64,000 nt of DNA from Glaciimonas sp. (GCA_012927585.1 JABBOY010000023.1:62001-126000); one strand, 5' to 3'; counted from the stretch's first letter, positions 35,407-45,700 are shown. Translations and numbers: made by a program. Notes: a model not told the origin generated them from the sequence alone.

Positions 35407-35613
35407 CAAGATCAGTGGAAGCCGCGCCGAACGTCCAGGGTTGAATAAAGCACTGGAGGTGCTCCACGAAGGTGATACCTTAGCAACCTGGAAACTGGAT
35501 CGCGTCGGCCGATCTGTCAAGAATCTGGTCGAGTTGGTCGGTGCCTTGGCCAAGCACCTCGGTGTATTGGTTCCAACCCTCTATCGATCGATTCCGGCTT
35601 CGGCGCAGCCCTA
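35400..35613 (+). pseudogene. Serine recombinase (resolvase/invertase) fragment
   Basis: The frame reads DNKISGSRAERPGLNKALEV and then GDTLATWKLDRVGRSVKNLVELVG, which is the middle of the catalytic domain of Tn3-type resolvases and related serine recombinases. The N-terminal part with the catalytic Ser and the whole C-terminal DNA-binding part are missing, and after VGALAKH the family sequence is lost. It overlaps the end of the TVP38 gene by a few bases. It is a scar of a former mobile element and cannot be active. Confidence 0.75.
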
Positions 35614-35677
35614 ACACGATTTTTGTATTTCGAGAGATACCCACCATTTTCGATTGGTGGAAAGGTGACTACGCTTG

Positions 35678-36352
35678 GTGGAAAAATCTTACAACAGAGG
35701 GACAAAAGGAATAGGCCGATTTGCCTTGCCCTTAACGATTTGTCTTCACATATTCGTGATTTATTTTTTACCGACTGTAACCCACAATTCGACTTTACTA
35801 AAATCTGCTCCTGACGCACTAACGGTGCTTCTCATCCCGCTACAGAAAAATAAAAATGCATCCGTAAAAATTCAAGCCCTTGAAATGCCACAGACCTCTC
35901 AATTGCAGGCTGTAAAAAATCAATCAACGGCAACAAGCGGTGCTCCAACGCGATCAATAACCGTGGTGCCGGAAAATACCGTCGCACCGGTTGCCGAGAA
36001 AAGGGATTCATCATCGGCAACAGAAACCGAAGCCATTCATGTCGACAGCATGATTCTGAATGCCAAGCGTGACATCGGGAAAATCGATCGCGACCTGCGT
36101 AAAGCCTTTCCATCCTTGTCAGAACCAACGCCCAATACCGCGCAATCGAAGTTTGAGAAAGCGCTCGCTGCGGCAGCGAAACCTCGCTCTACAATGACGG
36201 AGACCTATACTTTGGCAGATGGGCGAAAGATGACCAAAATCTTGGGCCCAGGTGGCACGTATTGTACTTTTTCGGAATCGGCCGGTGCAGCAGATGGGAT
36301 TGACCACATACAAAATGGAATGAAAGCAAGAGTGACGAACTGCCCGGAGTAG
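35678..36352 (+). CDS. Hypothetical membrane-anchored protein (TonB-like layout)
   Basis: A 224-residue protein with one N-terminal membrane segment (PLTICLHIFVIYFLPTV) followed by a low-complexity, Ser/Thr/Ala/Gln-rich linker and a C-terminal part with two Cys (YCTF, TNCPE) and the phrase TLADGRKMTKILGPGGTYC. The topology is like a short TonB or energy-transducing anchor, but the TonB C-terminal domain is not recognised. The start is GTG 35678 or TTG 35675, nine bases after AAAGG. It lies between a recombinase fragment and a hydrolase remnant, is AT-richer than average, and may have come in with them. Confidence 0.55.
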   Translation: MEKSYNRGTKGIGRFALPLTICLHIFVIYFLPTVTHNSTLLKSAPDALTVLLIPLQKNKNASVKIQALEMPQTSQLQAVKNQSTATSGAPTRSITVVPENTVAPVAEKRDSSSATETEAIHVDSMILNAKRDIGKIDRDLRKAFPSLSEPTPNTAQSKFEKALAAAAKPRSTMTETYTLADGRKMTKILGPGGTYCTFSESAGAADGIDHIQNGMKARVTNCPE

Positions 36353-36832
36353 TCCACTGTCAGCAATTGAAAAAAGTTTTCTGGCCACAAAAAATGAAAA
36401 TAATAATTCACCTAAAGATGCGCGCACAACATGGTCGTCTCACGTTAGGCTGGGATTGAATGTGGCGATAACGATGTCTTCTGGCATTGGAGAAGTAATC
36501 CCGGCTATCGCACATTCGTCATTACATAGGTGTGGAACGGAAACGGCCTTGTCATGCTGACCAATAGTGAAAACGGATTGGCATTGGCGGAGTAAATCAC
36601 AAACAAGGTCTTGCCATTTTCCAGTTTCATATGCTGCAGGATGGCCTGGCTAACCCGTTGTGCGAGTCATTCCAATGGCGTGTTTGATCAATGGTTTTTT
36701 CGCTTGTGCCGAATTTTGGAATTCCGGCTTCGGCGCACAAGTGCTCGACTTGCCGCCTGACGCAAGGTCACTTCAACACGGTCACCATGCAATGTGCAAA
36801 CAATATTCAAAATTAAATATAGCCAACCATGT
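36353..36832. other. 480-base stretch of gene remnants
   Basis: No intact gene. It contains the serine hydrolase remnant listed separately and, at 36721-36737, one copy of a 17-base direct repeat. The remaining sequence, including a short frame reading EFWNSGFGAQVLDLPPD, is not recognised. Confidence 0.5.
36439..36615 (+). pseudogene. Serine beta-lactamase-family (class C type) remnant
   Basis: Conceptual translation in frame 36482 gives FWHWRSNPGYRTFVIT, a TAG stop, then VWNGNGLVMLTNSENGLALAE and a TAA stop. This pattern (HWGxNPGY..., then GLVVMTNSDNGL) is the C-terminal end of serine hydrolases of the beta-lactamase superfamily. Upstream, LTLGW in one frame continues as GIECGDNDVFWHW in another, marking a frameshift. 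Only about 55 codons of the family survive, with two stops, so it is a dead fragment. Confidence 0.6.
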
Positions 36833-38113
36833 TCAGGAGAAACTGCGCACTCCATAACGCGCCAGTGTCAAGCCGTCCAGATCGATTTCCGGTTCGCGCT
36901 CGGAAACGATGTCGGCTACCAGTTTTCCGGTGCCTGCAGCCATTGCCCAGCCATTTGCGCCGTGTCCAATATTAACGAATAGATTCCTGATCGGGGTTGT
37001 GCCAATGAGCGGTGGGCCATCCGGCAAAGTCGCTTGCAAGCCGCACCAGAAATTCGCATTGTTATAGTTGGCGGCATGCGGAAACCAGTCAATGCCGATT
37101 TTGCGCAAAGTACGTCGCGCGGCCTCGGGCACTGTTGCCGAGCGCGAAGCCAGCTCTGCAGTTCCCGCCAAGCGAATTCGGTTACCCATGCGGGTGATGC
37201 TAACGCGATAGGTTTCATCCATCAATGCGGCTATGGGCACCGCATCCATGTCTTTCACGGTTGCTGTTGCGGCAAAGCTTTTGACGGAAAAAAGCGGGGT
37301 ATTGATGCCGAGATTCTTGAGCATCCGGGCGCTTTCTGCGCCCGCTGCCAGCACGATGGCGTCAGCCGAAAAAGAAGTCTCGCCGATTTCCAGCGCAAGC
37401 TGATTGTTTTTTTGGGTGATTGTGCTGACGCTATTGCCAAAAATGAACTCCACTCCCATCGACATTGCAATCTGCTTGAGTTGCTTGGTAAACAAAGAGC
37501 AGTTGGCTGTTGTTGAATGAGGCAGGTACAACCCACCAGCCAATGCGGTCTGTGATGCCAGGGCAGGCTCCAGCTGGCGTACCGCATCGGTATCGAGCAA
37601 GCGGTGTGCGCTATTCAGTTCGGCCAAGATAGCAAGCGCGGGCTCGGCGAGCGCCACATCTTGCGCGGTGCGGAATAGTTGCAGGTAGCCCTGCGTTTTT
37701 TTGTCGATCGGCAAGTCTTGCAATTGCAACTGCCGCTCCATTTGCAGCAAGGTGTCGCTGCTGTAGGCGATAAGGCGCTGCATGCGATGCATATTGGTGC
37801 AAAAATTTTCCAGTTCGCATTCGGAAAGCCACAGTCGAATCCAGCGCCACAAGGCCGGGTCCATTTTGCGCGGCAACATCAACGGCGTTTCCTGTTTAAA
37901 CAGATAGGCCAGCAAATGTTTGGGCATGCCGGGTCTGGCCCACGGCGTCACGTAACCGGGCGCCATCACGCCTGCATCGCCAAAACTGGCTTCTTCGGCG
38001 ACATTGCCGCGACGTTCGATCACGACTACTTGATGTCCTGCCGCAGCCAGAAAATACGCGGTGGAAACACCGATGACGCCGCCTCCGATAACTGCTATTT
38101 GCTTTTGTACCAA
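36833..38113 (-). CDS. dadA: D-amino acid dehydrogenase
   Basis: A flavoenzyme of about 426 residues that oxidises D-amino acids (for example D-alanine) to keto acids, passing electrons to the respiratory chain at the inner membrane face. The N-terminal FAD motif IAVIGGGVIGVSTAYFLAAAG and the C-terminal NIGHGANGWAMAAGTGKLVAD are intact, with the typical KMDPALWRWIRLWL region between. TTG 38113 begins just before the FAD motif and has AGG seven bases upstream; TTG 38149 would add 12 residues. The gene stands alone with no neighbouring dadX. Confidence 0.9.
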   Translation of the reverse strand: MVQKQIAVIGGGVIGVSTAYFLAAAGHQVVVIERRGNVAEEASFGDAGVMAPGYVTPWARPGMPKHLLAYLFKQETPLMLPRKMDPALWRWIRLWLSECELENFCTNMHRMQRLIAYSSDTLLQMERQLQLQDLPIDKKTQGYLQLFRTAQDVALAEPALAILAELNSAHRLLDTDAVRQLEPALASQTALAGGLYLPHSTTANCSLFTKQLKQIAMSMGVEFIFGNSVSTITQKNNQLALEIGETSFSADAIVLAAGAESARMLKNLGINTPLFSVKSFAATATVKDMDAVPIAALMDETYRVSITRMGNRIRLAGTAELASRSATVPEAARRTLRKIGIDWFPHAANYNNANFWCGLQATLPDGPPLIGTTPIRNLFVNIGHGANGWAMAAGTGKLVADIVSEREPEIDLDGLTLARYGVRSFS

Positions 38114-38288
38114 TTTCGAACCTAATCCTCTGTGCCAGAAAGCCGGCAATGTACTGTCGCGCCCGCTGTTACGAGCACCCTATGGGCAATGAATGTAACG
38201 GTTGCCGGTTACTTTAGTATTGCCTTGCCGCAAATCTTTCGGATTTATTCACATTATTTCAAGGTTGCCACGCTAATCTGGGCTGCTT

Positions 38289-39104
38289 CTAGTTTGCCAT
38301 AGCGATTTGAGACAGGCGCGCCAGTTTGACGCCGGCAGCATCGAGCATGTCGCCGCACTGCTGCGAACGGAAAAAGAGATATTCGATTACGCGTTGCCGG
38401 GCAATTGCATCGTTCGGATATGGTGCAGTACCAGGGTGGCACATGATCAACATGCCCTCTGTGGCTGCTTCCAGCCAAGTTTTGAAGCAGGCGGCATAAT
38501 CTTCCTGGTCAAAGCCATACACGCCACCAAAGCCGTTATTACTTATGATACGGGCGGCTTGCAAATCGACGGCAAGTGCGCTGCCGCCCAGATATTTCAG
38601 AATCAGGGCCTTGCCGCGCCATTGCGCATCGGCCGGCACGGTGTTGCGTACCCAGACAGGGTGCCCCGGATAGCGATTCTGGATGACATCCAGTACTATT
38701 TTCCGCACGCCTGGCAATTGATGCACATGCTGATGGCCGTCAATGAAGTCGGGTGGCTGACCGAGGCCGTCTTCAAATGCACTTAATTGCCGTTGTAGTT
38801 CTTGCCGTAAGCGCGTCGGATTGATGCAGCACAACAGACTGCGCAAGATGACAGCATGCAGGCCAGGCATGCTGGTTTTGGCAAAACCCTCGGTTAAATT
38901 GAAGTGCAGACCCATATCCGCCTGACCGATATGCTCGCGTAATGCCGGAGCTGCTGCGTCCTGCCAGCGCGGCGAAGTGCTGAAGCAGCTAACCGCGCTG
39001 AGTCGGCCCATATCGAGCAGCTGGCGTACCGCAAGATCGATGCCTTCGTTCTGGGCATAATCATCTGCACACAGGGTAACTCTGGTCGTTTTTCTGTTAT
39101 CCAT
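38289..39104 (-). CDS. ChbG/HpnK-family (YdjC-like) deacetylase
   Basis: A 271-residue YdjC-fold metal-dependent deacetylase. The Asp-Asp metal motif is in TLCADDYAQNEGID near residue 14, and the second ligands are in DGHQHVHQLPGV near residue 122, with LHFNLTEGF between. Relatives remove acetyl groups from chito-oligosaccharides or hopanoid glucosamine. It is translated after GtrB and GtrA genes of the same operon, overlapping the latter by eight bases, so its substrate is probably an N-acetylated sugar attached by that module. Confidence 0.9.
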   Translation of the reverse strand: MDNRKTTRVTLCADDYAQNEGIDLAVRQLLDMGRLSAVSCFSTSPRWQDAAAPALREHIGQADMGLHFNLTEGFAKTSMPGLHAVILRSLLCCINPTRLRQELQRQLSAFEDGLGQPPDFIDGHQHVHQLPGVRKIVLDVIQNRYPGHPVWVRNTVPADAQWRGKALILKYLGGSALAVDLQAARIISNNGFGGVYGFDQEDYAACFKTWLEAATEGMLIMCHPGTAPYPNDAIARQRVIEYLFFRSQQCGDMLDAAGVKLARLSQIAMAN

Positions 39105-39504
39105 GCGATATCGATTGCAAACGAAAGGCCCACCAGCGGCTCAGGACATACGTCATCACGGCAACAATGAGTACCACGATTCCCAGCGCGACGTAATACG
39201 ACAGATCCAAGTAGCGCAGGAACAGGTAAAACAGCAACTCATTCAGGCTAAAACCGGATACAGCAATTGCTAAAAAGCGTATGAAGGAAGCCGTAACGCC
39301 GGTGTTATCGGGATTGGCAAAAGTCCAGTAGCGATGACCGAAATAGCTGACCCAGAAGGCGACTGCAAAGCCGCCGAAGTTTGCCTGCAACGGCTGGATT
39401 CGCAGCAGCTCAACCAGGCCGATGACGACCCAGTAATGCAGTACAGCGGCAAGCAAGCCGACCACGCCAAAACGCAATAGCCGAAACAACTCTAGTAATC
39501 GCAT
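39097..39504 (-). CDS. GtrA-family membrane protein
   Basis: A 135-residue four-helix protein. The family pattern FGVVGLLAAVLHYWVVIGLVE at the N-terminus, NFGGFAVAFWVSYFGHRYWTF and a C-terminal YVLSRWWAF motif is intact. GtrA proteins are proposed flippases for undecaprenyl-phosphate-linked sugars. Its start touches the stop of the GtrB-type transferase gene (one shared base) and its end overlaps the deacetylase gene, so the three are coupled. Confidence 0.92.
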   Translation of the reverse strand: MRLLELFRLLRFGVVGLLAAVLHYWVVIGLVELLRIQPLQANFGGFAVAFWVSYFGHRYWTFANPDNTGVTASFIRFLAIAVSGFSLNELLFYLFLRYLDLSYYVALGIVVLIVAVMTYVLSRWWAFRLQSISHG

Positions 39505-40511
39505 TAGTTGCCGTCTTGCTGCCGTGCGGAAGATTTTACCGGGCCATTATCGATATCGTGCGCGACGATATACAACGGGCGGCGCTTGACTTCGTCATAC
39601 ACGCGTCCCAGGTACTCTCCCAAGACGCCGATGGAAATCAGCTGAATCCCGGAAAAAAACATCAAACCCGCAGCCAGAGTGGCCCAGCCTGGTACATCAT
39701 TGCCGATAAAGACGTCTTCACCGATAATCCAGAGCGCATAAAAAATGGCCAACATTGAGATCACTACACCAATTGCGCTCCAGATCCGCAGTGGCAAGGT
39801 GGTAAAAGCGGTCACGCCGGCTAGTGCCAGCTCGCTGAGGCCGCGTAAACTGAAGCTGGAGATTCCTGTGGCGCGCGCATTCGGGACATAAGGCAGAGCG
39901 ATACTGCTGAATCCGACCCAGGCATACAATCCTTTCATGAAACGGTTGCGTTCGGGTAATTGACGCAAGGCATGCACCACACTCTTGTCCAGCAACCGAA
40001 AGTCGCCGGCGTTGCGTGGGATGTTGATCGGCGAGCCGGATTCCAACAAATGGTAAAACAGACCGGTGCCCCAGCGTTTCAGGCGCGATTCTTCGCTGCG
40101 ATCGGTAATGACGCCATACACCATGTCAATCCCGCTCATCCACAAACGCGCCATTTCTGGCAATAATTCCAGCGGGTGTTGAAAATCGGCATCCATCAGG
40201 ATGAGCGCGTCGCCACGTGCCGCGTCGATTCCCGCCGACAACGCCGCTTCCTTGCCGAAGTTGCGTGAAAGACTGATGTAACGCAAGCCGCCATTGGCGT
40301 CAGCCAGCAATGCTGCGATCACCTGTTCAGTGTTGTCTATGCTGCCATCGTTGACGACAATGATTTCATATGAATCAGAAAATGTCGCTAGAGTCTCTTG
40401 CAGTTTTTGCAGGAATGCAGCCAAATGCGCGGCCTCGTTATAGACGGGGATTACGCAAGAAATACAAGCATGAACAGGACGATTTTTGGGAAGTGAGGTC
40501 GGCGCTAGCAT
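39504..40511 (-). CDS. GtrB/ArnC-type undecaprenyl-phosphate glycosyltransferase
   Basis: A GT2 enzyme of about 335 residues that attaches a sugar to undecaprenyl phosphate. The catalytic domain has CVIPVYNEAAHLAAFL, VVNDGSIDNTEQ and LMDADFQHPLEL, and two C-terminal membrane helices (about 225-275) precede the LGEYLGRVYDEVKRRPLYI signature of this family. ATG 40511 has AAAGG upstream; ATG 40571 would add 20 residues. With GtrA and a deacetylase it forms a lipid-linked sugar module, and the divergent ArnT-like gene could use the product. Confidence 0.92.
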   Translation of the reverse strand: MLAPTSLPKNRPVHACISCVIPVYNEAAHLAAFLQKLQETLATFSDSYEIIVVNDGSIDNTEQVIAALLADANGGLRYISLSRNFGKEAALSAGIDAARGDALILMDADFQHPLELLPEMARLWMSGIDMVYGVITDRSEESRLKRWGTGLFYHLLESGSPINIPRNAGDFRLLDKSVVHALRQLPERNRFMKGLYAWVGFSSIALPYVPNARATGISSFSLRGLSELALAGVTAFTTLPLRIWSAIGVVISMLAIFYALWIIGEDVFIGNDVPGWATLAAGLMFFSGIQLISIGVLGEYLGRVYDEVKRRPLYIVAHDIDNGPVKSSARQQDGN

Positions 40512-40817
40512 ATTTAAAAAACCTTTTTTGATACCCTGATACCGATTTGGCGAATAGACAAAAGCCGGCATTACCAGCTGATGCGCATTGTAGGTGCATG
40601 ATTTTACCTAAATCGCGCTTCATAAATTCATTTCCTAAGAAGTTTCGGATCAGAATGTCGCAATCAATCAGGCAGTTGGCTTGTACTGTTGGTGAGCTGC
40701 AAACTCAGGCAGTACCGGTGCAAGCCGCAGTCTGAAGATATAATTCGGCACTCACGACAGGGCATTTGCCCGTCCGCACGTTTTATTCCATCGAATCCGC
40801 AACCGTTTTTCACGTTT
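40512..40817. other. 300-base divergent intergenic region
   Basis: It lies between the minus-strand gtrB-type gene and the plus-strand ArnT-like gene and must hold both promoters. No hexamer pair or operator could be assigned with confidence. The frame of the downstream gene is open from 40689, but without a suitable start. Confidence 0.5.
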
Positions 40818-42410
40818 ATGCCGCCTCAGACACCCTCATTGTTATTGCCCGCACAAGATAATACCGGACGCAAACCCCTGCACGACGACACCAATCTGAC
40901 ACCGCTGGTTTTGATGCTGCTGTTGGGACATTTACTCATGTGGACTGTATTAGCGAACTTAAGTCATCGCGCGCCGGACGTGGATAACATGGAACAGTTC
41001 GTTTGGGCTAGCGCACTGGAGTGGGGTTATTACAAGCACCCGCCGCTACCGTCATGGATTCTTTACGGTCTGGTTTCAGTATTCGGGCGGCCGGTCTGGT
41101 TATCATTTTTTACCGGGCAGCTCAGTGTCGTACTTTCTTTGTGGTTTGTCTGGAAGCTCGGTTGCGAGTTGACCACGCAACGCCGCGCTCTGATTGCGAC
41201 GCTGCTGGTCTCGATGGTAAGTTACTTTACCGTAGGCGGCTTGATGAACAACCACAACACCATGCAGCTCTGGTCGGTCGCAGCCGCGATATGGATGTTT
41301 TATCGCGCCCTGCGATATGACAGCTTGTGGGACTGGGCTGGGTTTGGGTTTTTTTGCGGTCTGGCGTTCTTGACCAAATACAGCGCGCTGATCCAGTTCG
41401 CCACATTCTTCCTGTTTCTTCTGGTCGCCGGCCACTTGCGCCGGGCGCGAGTCTGGCAAGGCATCGCCCTGGCGACGCTCGTTTTCGCCTTTCTAGTTAC
41501 ACCGCATTTGGTATGGCTGACGCAAATGTCCGGCCCGTTTGGATACGCCAGCCATTCGCTGGCGCCAGTCGAAAGCTATGGCGCATATATGGGGGTTCTG
41601 ATTAGTTTCTGCCTCTCTAATCTCGGGCGACTAGCGCCGCTCGGGTTCGCCCTGGCCTTCATTCGCATAGGGGCGGCACGGCAAGAAAAATCCGGATTGA
41701 CCGTCAGGCATCAAACCAAAATGGTGGCTGATTGTGCTGCTGCCGACCGTTTTTTTCTGCTGTTCGTCGGCCTGGGGCCTGTGGTATTGACACTACTTGT
41801 CTCCGCGCTGCTCAAGACGCCGCTGGTGGCGCATTGGGCAGCGACTTTTTTTCTGTTGTTCGGTTTTTTTGCTTTCTGGGTATTAAAAAGTGGAAATGAT
41901 GCGGTTATTTTACGTATGACAATAACAGTTGTCGTCATTTTGCAGATTCTGACGGCAATAGGCTATAACCTGGCGCGTGGACCATTTTCCGACATGACTG
42001 GCCGCGCTACCCGATCGACATTTCCGGGCGAGGCAATCTCCCGCCAGGTTCATGCCCAATGGCAAGAGCATGTACGCACGCCGCTGGTGCTGGTGGTCGC
42101 CGACACCTGGCTGGGCGGCAATATCGCGACCCGCATCGGGCCCAAGGTGCAGGTCTTGATTAATGGCGATTTCAGCAAATCACCCTGGGTGCAACCGGCT
42201 GAAGCCACTCGGTGCGGCATGCTGGTTGCAATCAACCGCAGCCCCAGTGATGCTGACGTTACAGACGAAAAAGTAGTGGATCTGATGAATCAGGCTGCCT
42301 GGCGCGGAACCATTCAGCTTCCCTGGACCAAAAAAACCGATGGACCGCAAGTGATTGTTGACTGGGGCATTATTGCGCCGCAACCTGGATGTCGTGCAGC
42401 CGAACACTAA
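40818..42410 (+). CDS. ArnT-like glycosyltransferase family 39/83 membrane protein
   Basis: A 530-residue membrane protein with about 10 helices of the PMT_2/ArnT superfamily, which uses polyprenyl-phosphate sugars at the periplasmic side. The first periplasmic loop holds the catalytic acid motif HRAPDVDNMEQFVWASALEWGY-type sequence followed by YYKHPPLPSWILYGL, as in this family. A C-terminal soluble domain of about 120 residues follows. ATG 40818 begins the conserved part. It is divergent from gtrB-gtrA-deacetylase and likely transfers the sugar those genes prepare, for example onto lipid A; that link is inference. Confidence 0.87.
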   Translation: MPPQTPSLLLPAQDNTGRKPLHDDTNLTPLVLMLLLGHLLMWTVLANLSHRAPDVDNMEQFVWASALEWGYYKHPPLPSWILYGLVSVFGRPVWLSFFTGQLSVVLSLWFVWKLGCELTTQRRALIATLLVSMVSYFTVGGLMNNHNTMQLWSVAAAIWMFYRALRYDSLWDWAGFGFFCGLAFLTKYSALIQFATFFLFLLVAGHLRRARVWQGIALATLVFAFLVTPHLVWLTQMSGPFGYASHSLAPVESYGAYMGVLISFCLSNLGRLAPLGFALAFIRIGAARQEKSGLTVRHQTKMVADCAAADRFFLLFVGLGPVVLTLLVSALLKTPLVAHWAATFFLLFGFFAFWVLKSGNDAVILRMTITVVVILQILTAIGYNLARGPFSDMTGRATRSTFPGEAISRQVHAQWQEHVRTPLVLVVADTWLGGNIATRIGPKVQVLINGDFSKSPWVQPAEATRCGMLVAINRSPSDADVTDEKVVDLMNQAAWRGTIQLPWTKKTDGPQVIVDWGIIAPQPGCRAAEH

Positions 42411-42735
42411 CGTCTTGAACAGTTTCTTGGGAGCTTGTAGCTGCGTGTTAGATATTCAATGTAGATGGAGTATGGCTAAAAAACTATAGATTGCCGCTTG
42501 CATATTGAGATTTTTTAAAAATACGTTATCCAGTATTTTAATAATGAACACCAATAAGATGGGAAAAAATTATCTATGGTTGGGTCTAAATCGGATATCG
42601 TCCAAGCCTGATGCATAGCTAACCCGCAGGTTGCGGATCGCCGTCTTGTCAGCTGTCTCGCTTAGTAGGTCACGGTATAATGCCGCATCCCTAAATTATG
42701 CGGCTTCATTGCATCAAATCTCCTCTAACTTCCCT
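42411..42735. other. 325-base intergenic region upstream of purL
   Basis: No gene is recognised. It contains a good -10 box just before purL (listed separately) and otherwise AT-rich sequence. Confidence 0.5.
42676..42681 (+). promoter_or_regulatory. -10 box of purL
   Basis: A perfect TATAAT lies 55 bases before the purL ATG. At 17-base spacing the -35 region is poor (CTGTCT); a TTGTCA lies 24 bases upstream, too far for a normal spacer. A sigma-70 promoter is likely but weakly defined. Confidence 0.45.
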
Positions 42736-45700
42736 ATGCTGACTCTTCCCGGTTCCAATGCACTGTCCGCTTTTCGCACACAAGGACTTTTGTCGCAACT
42801 GCACGCTGTTGATGCTCATATTATCGCCATCACCGGGCGCTTCACCCATTTTGTCGCTACTGTCCGGGCTGTATCGCAAGACGACACCAACCGTTTGCAA
42901 GCCTTGCTAACCTATGGCGAACCCTTTTCAGCCGCACATTTGGCTGATAAAGAAAGCGAAGAATTCATCGTTATCCCACGTTTTGGCACTATTTCTGCTT
43001 GGGCTAGCAAAGCTACCGACATCGCGCACAACTGTGGCATGGCGCATATCAAGCGTATCGAACGTGGGGTGGCGTACCGGGTGCAGTTGAAATCCGGTTT
43101 GCTGGGCGGGGTAAAGAAGTTGTCCGATACGGCCGCGCAAGCGGTTGCAGCCTTGCTGCATGACCGTATGACTGAAATGGTATTGCGTTCGGCCAGCGAT
43201 GCTGCCGGTTTGTTTACCGAGTTGGCAGCCAAACCGCTGGAATCAATCGATATGCTGACAGGCGGCAAAGCTGCCCTGGTGGCAGCGAATACCGATCTCG
43301 GTCTGGCCTTGTCCGACGATGAAATCGATTACCTGCTAGCCGCATTTACGCAAGCCAAGCGCAACCCGACTGACGTTGAATTGATGATGTTCGCGCAAGC
43401 CAATAGCGAACATTGCCGTCATAAAATATTTAACGCCGATTGGACCATTGACGGCGAAGTGCAAGATAAATCGCTGTTTGCGATGATCAAGAACACCCAT
43501 TTGCTGCAGCCGAAAGGCACCATTGTTGCCTATAGCGACAATTCCTCCATCATGGAAGGGGCGGCAGTTGCGCGCTTTTACCAGCGCGGCGCGGCCAAGG
43601 GCAACGTGTATGAGAGTTCAGTGGAATTGACGCATACCTTGATGAAGGTTGAGACGCACAACCATCCGACTGCAATTTCGCCTTTCCCCGGAGCTTCTAC
43701 CGGTGCCGGTGGCGAAATCCGCGATGAAGGCGCGACTGGTCGCGGCTCCAAGCCAAAGGCTGGTTTGTGCGGTTTTACCGTCTCCAACTTGAATTTGCCG
43801 GATGCCGTTCAGCCGTGGGAAAACAATCTCGATGTGACGCAAGCCGGCGTGGATGCTAATACCGACGCCAGTGTGTATGGCAAACCGGACCGGATCGCGT
43901 CGCCGTTGCAGATCATGGTCGAAGGCCCGCTGGGAAGCGCCGCGTTCAGCAACGAATTTGGCCGTCCGACGCTGGCTGGTTATTTCCGCACTTACCAGCA
44001 AAACGTCGGCGGCAGTGTGCTAGGCTACCATAAGCCAATCATGATTGCCGGCGGTATCGGCAGCATTGCCGACCAGCACACGCACAAGAACGATATTCCG
44101 GTCGGTAGCCTCCTGATCCAATTGGGCGGCCCAGGCATGCGCATCGGCATGGGCGGTAGCGCCGCATCCTCGATGGCAACTGGCACCAACACCGCCGATC
44201 TGGATTTCGACTCGGTGCAGCGCGGCAATCCAGAGATGGAACGACGCGCGCAGGAAGTTATCAACGCTTGCTGGGCGATGGGCGACGAGAATCCGATTAT
44301 TTCGATTCACGATGTCGGCGCTGGCGGTTTGTCGAACGCGTTCCCGGAGATTACCAATGACGCCAGGCGCGGCGCGATTTTCGATTTGCGCAAAGTGCCT
44401 CTTGAAGAAAGTGGTCTGGCACCGAAAGAAATTTGGAGCAACGAATCGCAAGAGCGTTATGTGCTGGCCATCGCGCCCAACAATCTACCTTTGTTCGAAT
44501 ACCTGTGCCAGCGCGAGCGGTGCCTGTTCGCAGTGGTTGGAAGCGCCACTGAAGAGCGTCAGCTGAAAGTGATCGATCCTGAACATGGTAATAATCCGGT
44601 TGATATGCCGATGGACGTATTGCTCGGCAAGCCGCCGAAAATGCATCGCGACGCCACCCATGTCGCGCTAGATCTGCCAGCGCTCGATTTGACTGGGATG
44701 GATTTGCTGGAAGTGTCGCAGCGCGTGTTACGCCTGCCGGCGGTAGCCGACAAATCGTTCCTGATCACCATCGGCGACCGCAGCGTCGGTGCGATGACGG
44801 TACGCGACCAGATGGTTGGCCCGTGGCAAGTTCCGGTAGCCGATTGTGCTGTCACCGCGATGAGTTTTGAAGGGTTTCTCGGTGAAGCGATGGCGATGGG
44901 GGAACGCACCCCGCTAGCTGCGATCAACGCCGCCGCTTCCGGCCGCATGGCTGTAGGCGAAGCGATCACCAATATCGCCGCGGCACCAATCAAGGATATT
45001 TCGGACATCAAATTGTCCGCCAATTGGATGGCCGCCTGCGGTCAGGCGGGACAGGACGCTGCCTTGTTCGATACCGTCAAGGCAGTCGGCATGGAACTCT
45101 GTCCGGCGCTCGGCATCAGCATCCCGGTCGGCAAGGATTCGCTATCGATGCGCACCACCTGGAAAGACGACGGCGTTGCCAAAGCGGTAACCTCGCCGGT
45201 GTCGCTGATCGTCACCGCTTTTGCACCGGTACACGACGTGCGCCTGTCGCTGACGCCGCAAATCCGCACCGATGCCGGCGACACCGTGCTGATTCTGATC
45301 GATCTCGGCCGCGGCAAAAACCGCATGGGCGCTTCTGCGCTAACCCAAGTCATGCAGCAGATCGGCAACGAAACGCCGGATATCGATAGCGCCGACGACC
45401 TGAAAGCATTTTTCGCTGCAATCCAGCAACTCAATACCGAACGTAAGCTGCTGGCTTATCACGACCGTTCCGACGGCGGCCTGTTTGCTACGCTGACTGA
45501 AATGGCGTTCGCCGGCCGCTGCGGTTTAGCCATCAATCTGGATATGCTAACGCTGGAAGGCGAGCATGCCACCGACAGTGGCGAAGCCAAGGATTGGGCC
45601 GGCCAAGTGGCAGAGCGCCGCAACGACCTGACCCTGCGCGCACTGTTCAATGAAGAACTGGGGGCAGTGATTCAGGTTCGTGCGGAACAAAAATCGGACG

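Larger units (their letters stand above)
35591..36737. repeat. 17-bp perfect direct repeat bracketing 1.1 kb
   Basis: ATTCCGGCTTCGGCGCA occurs at 35591-35607, at the end of the recombinase fragment, and again at 36721-36737. The copies share no further sequence on either side. The bracketed 1.1 kb holds the TonB-like ORF and the hydrolase remnant. The repeats may be recombination scars or an old target-site duplication. Confidence 0.55.
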
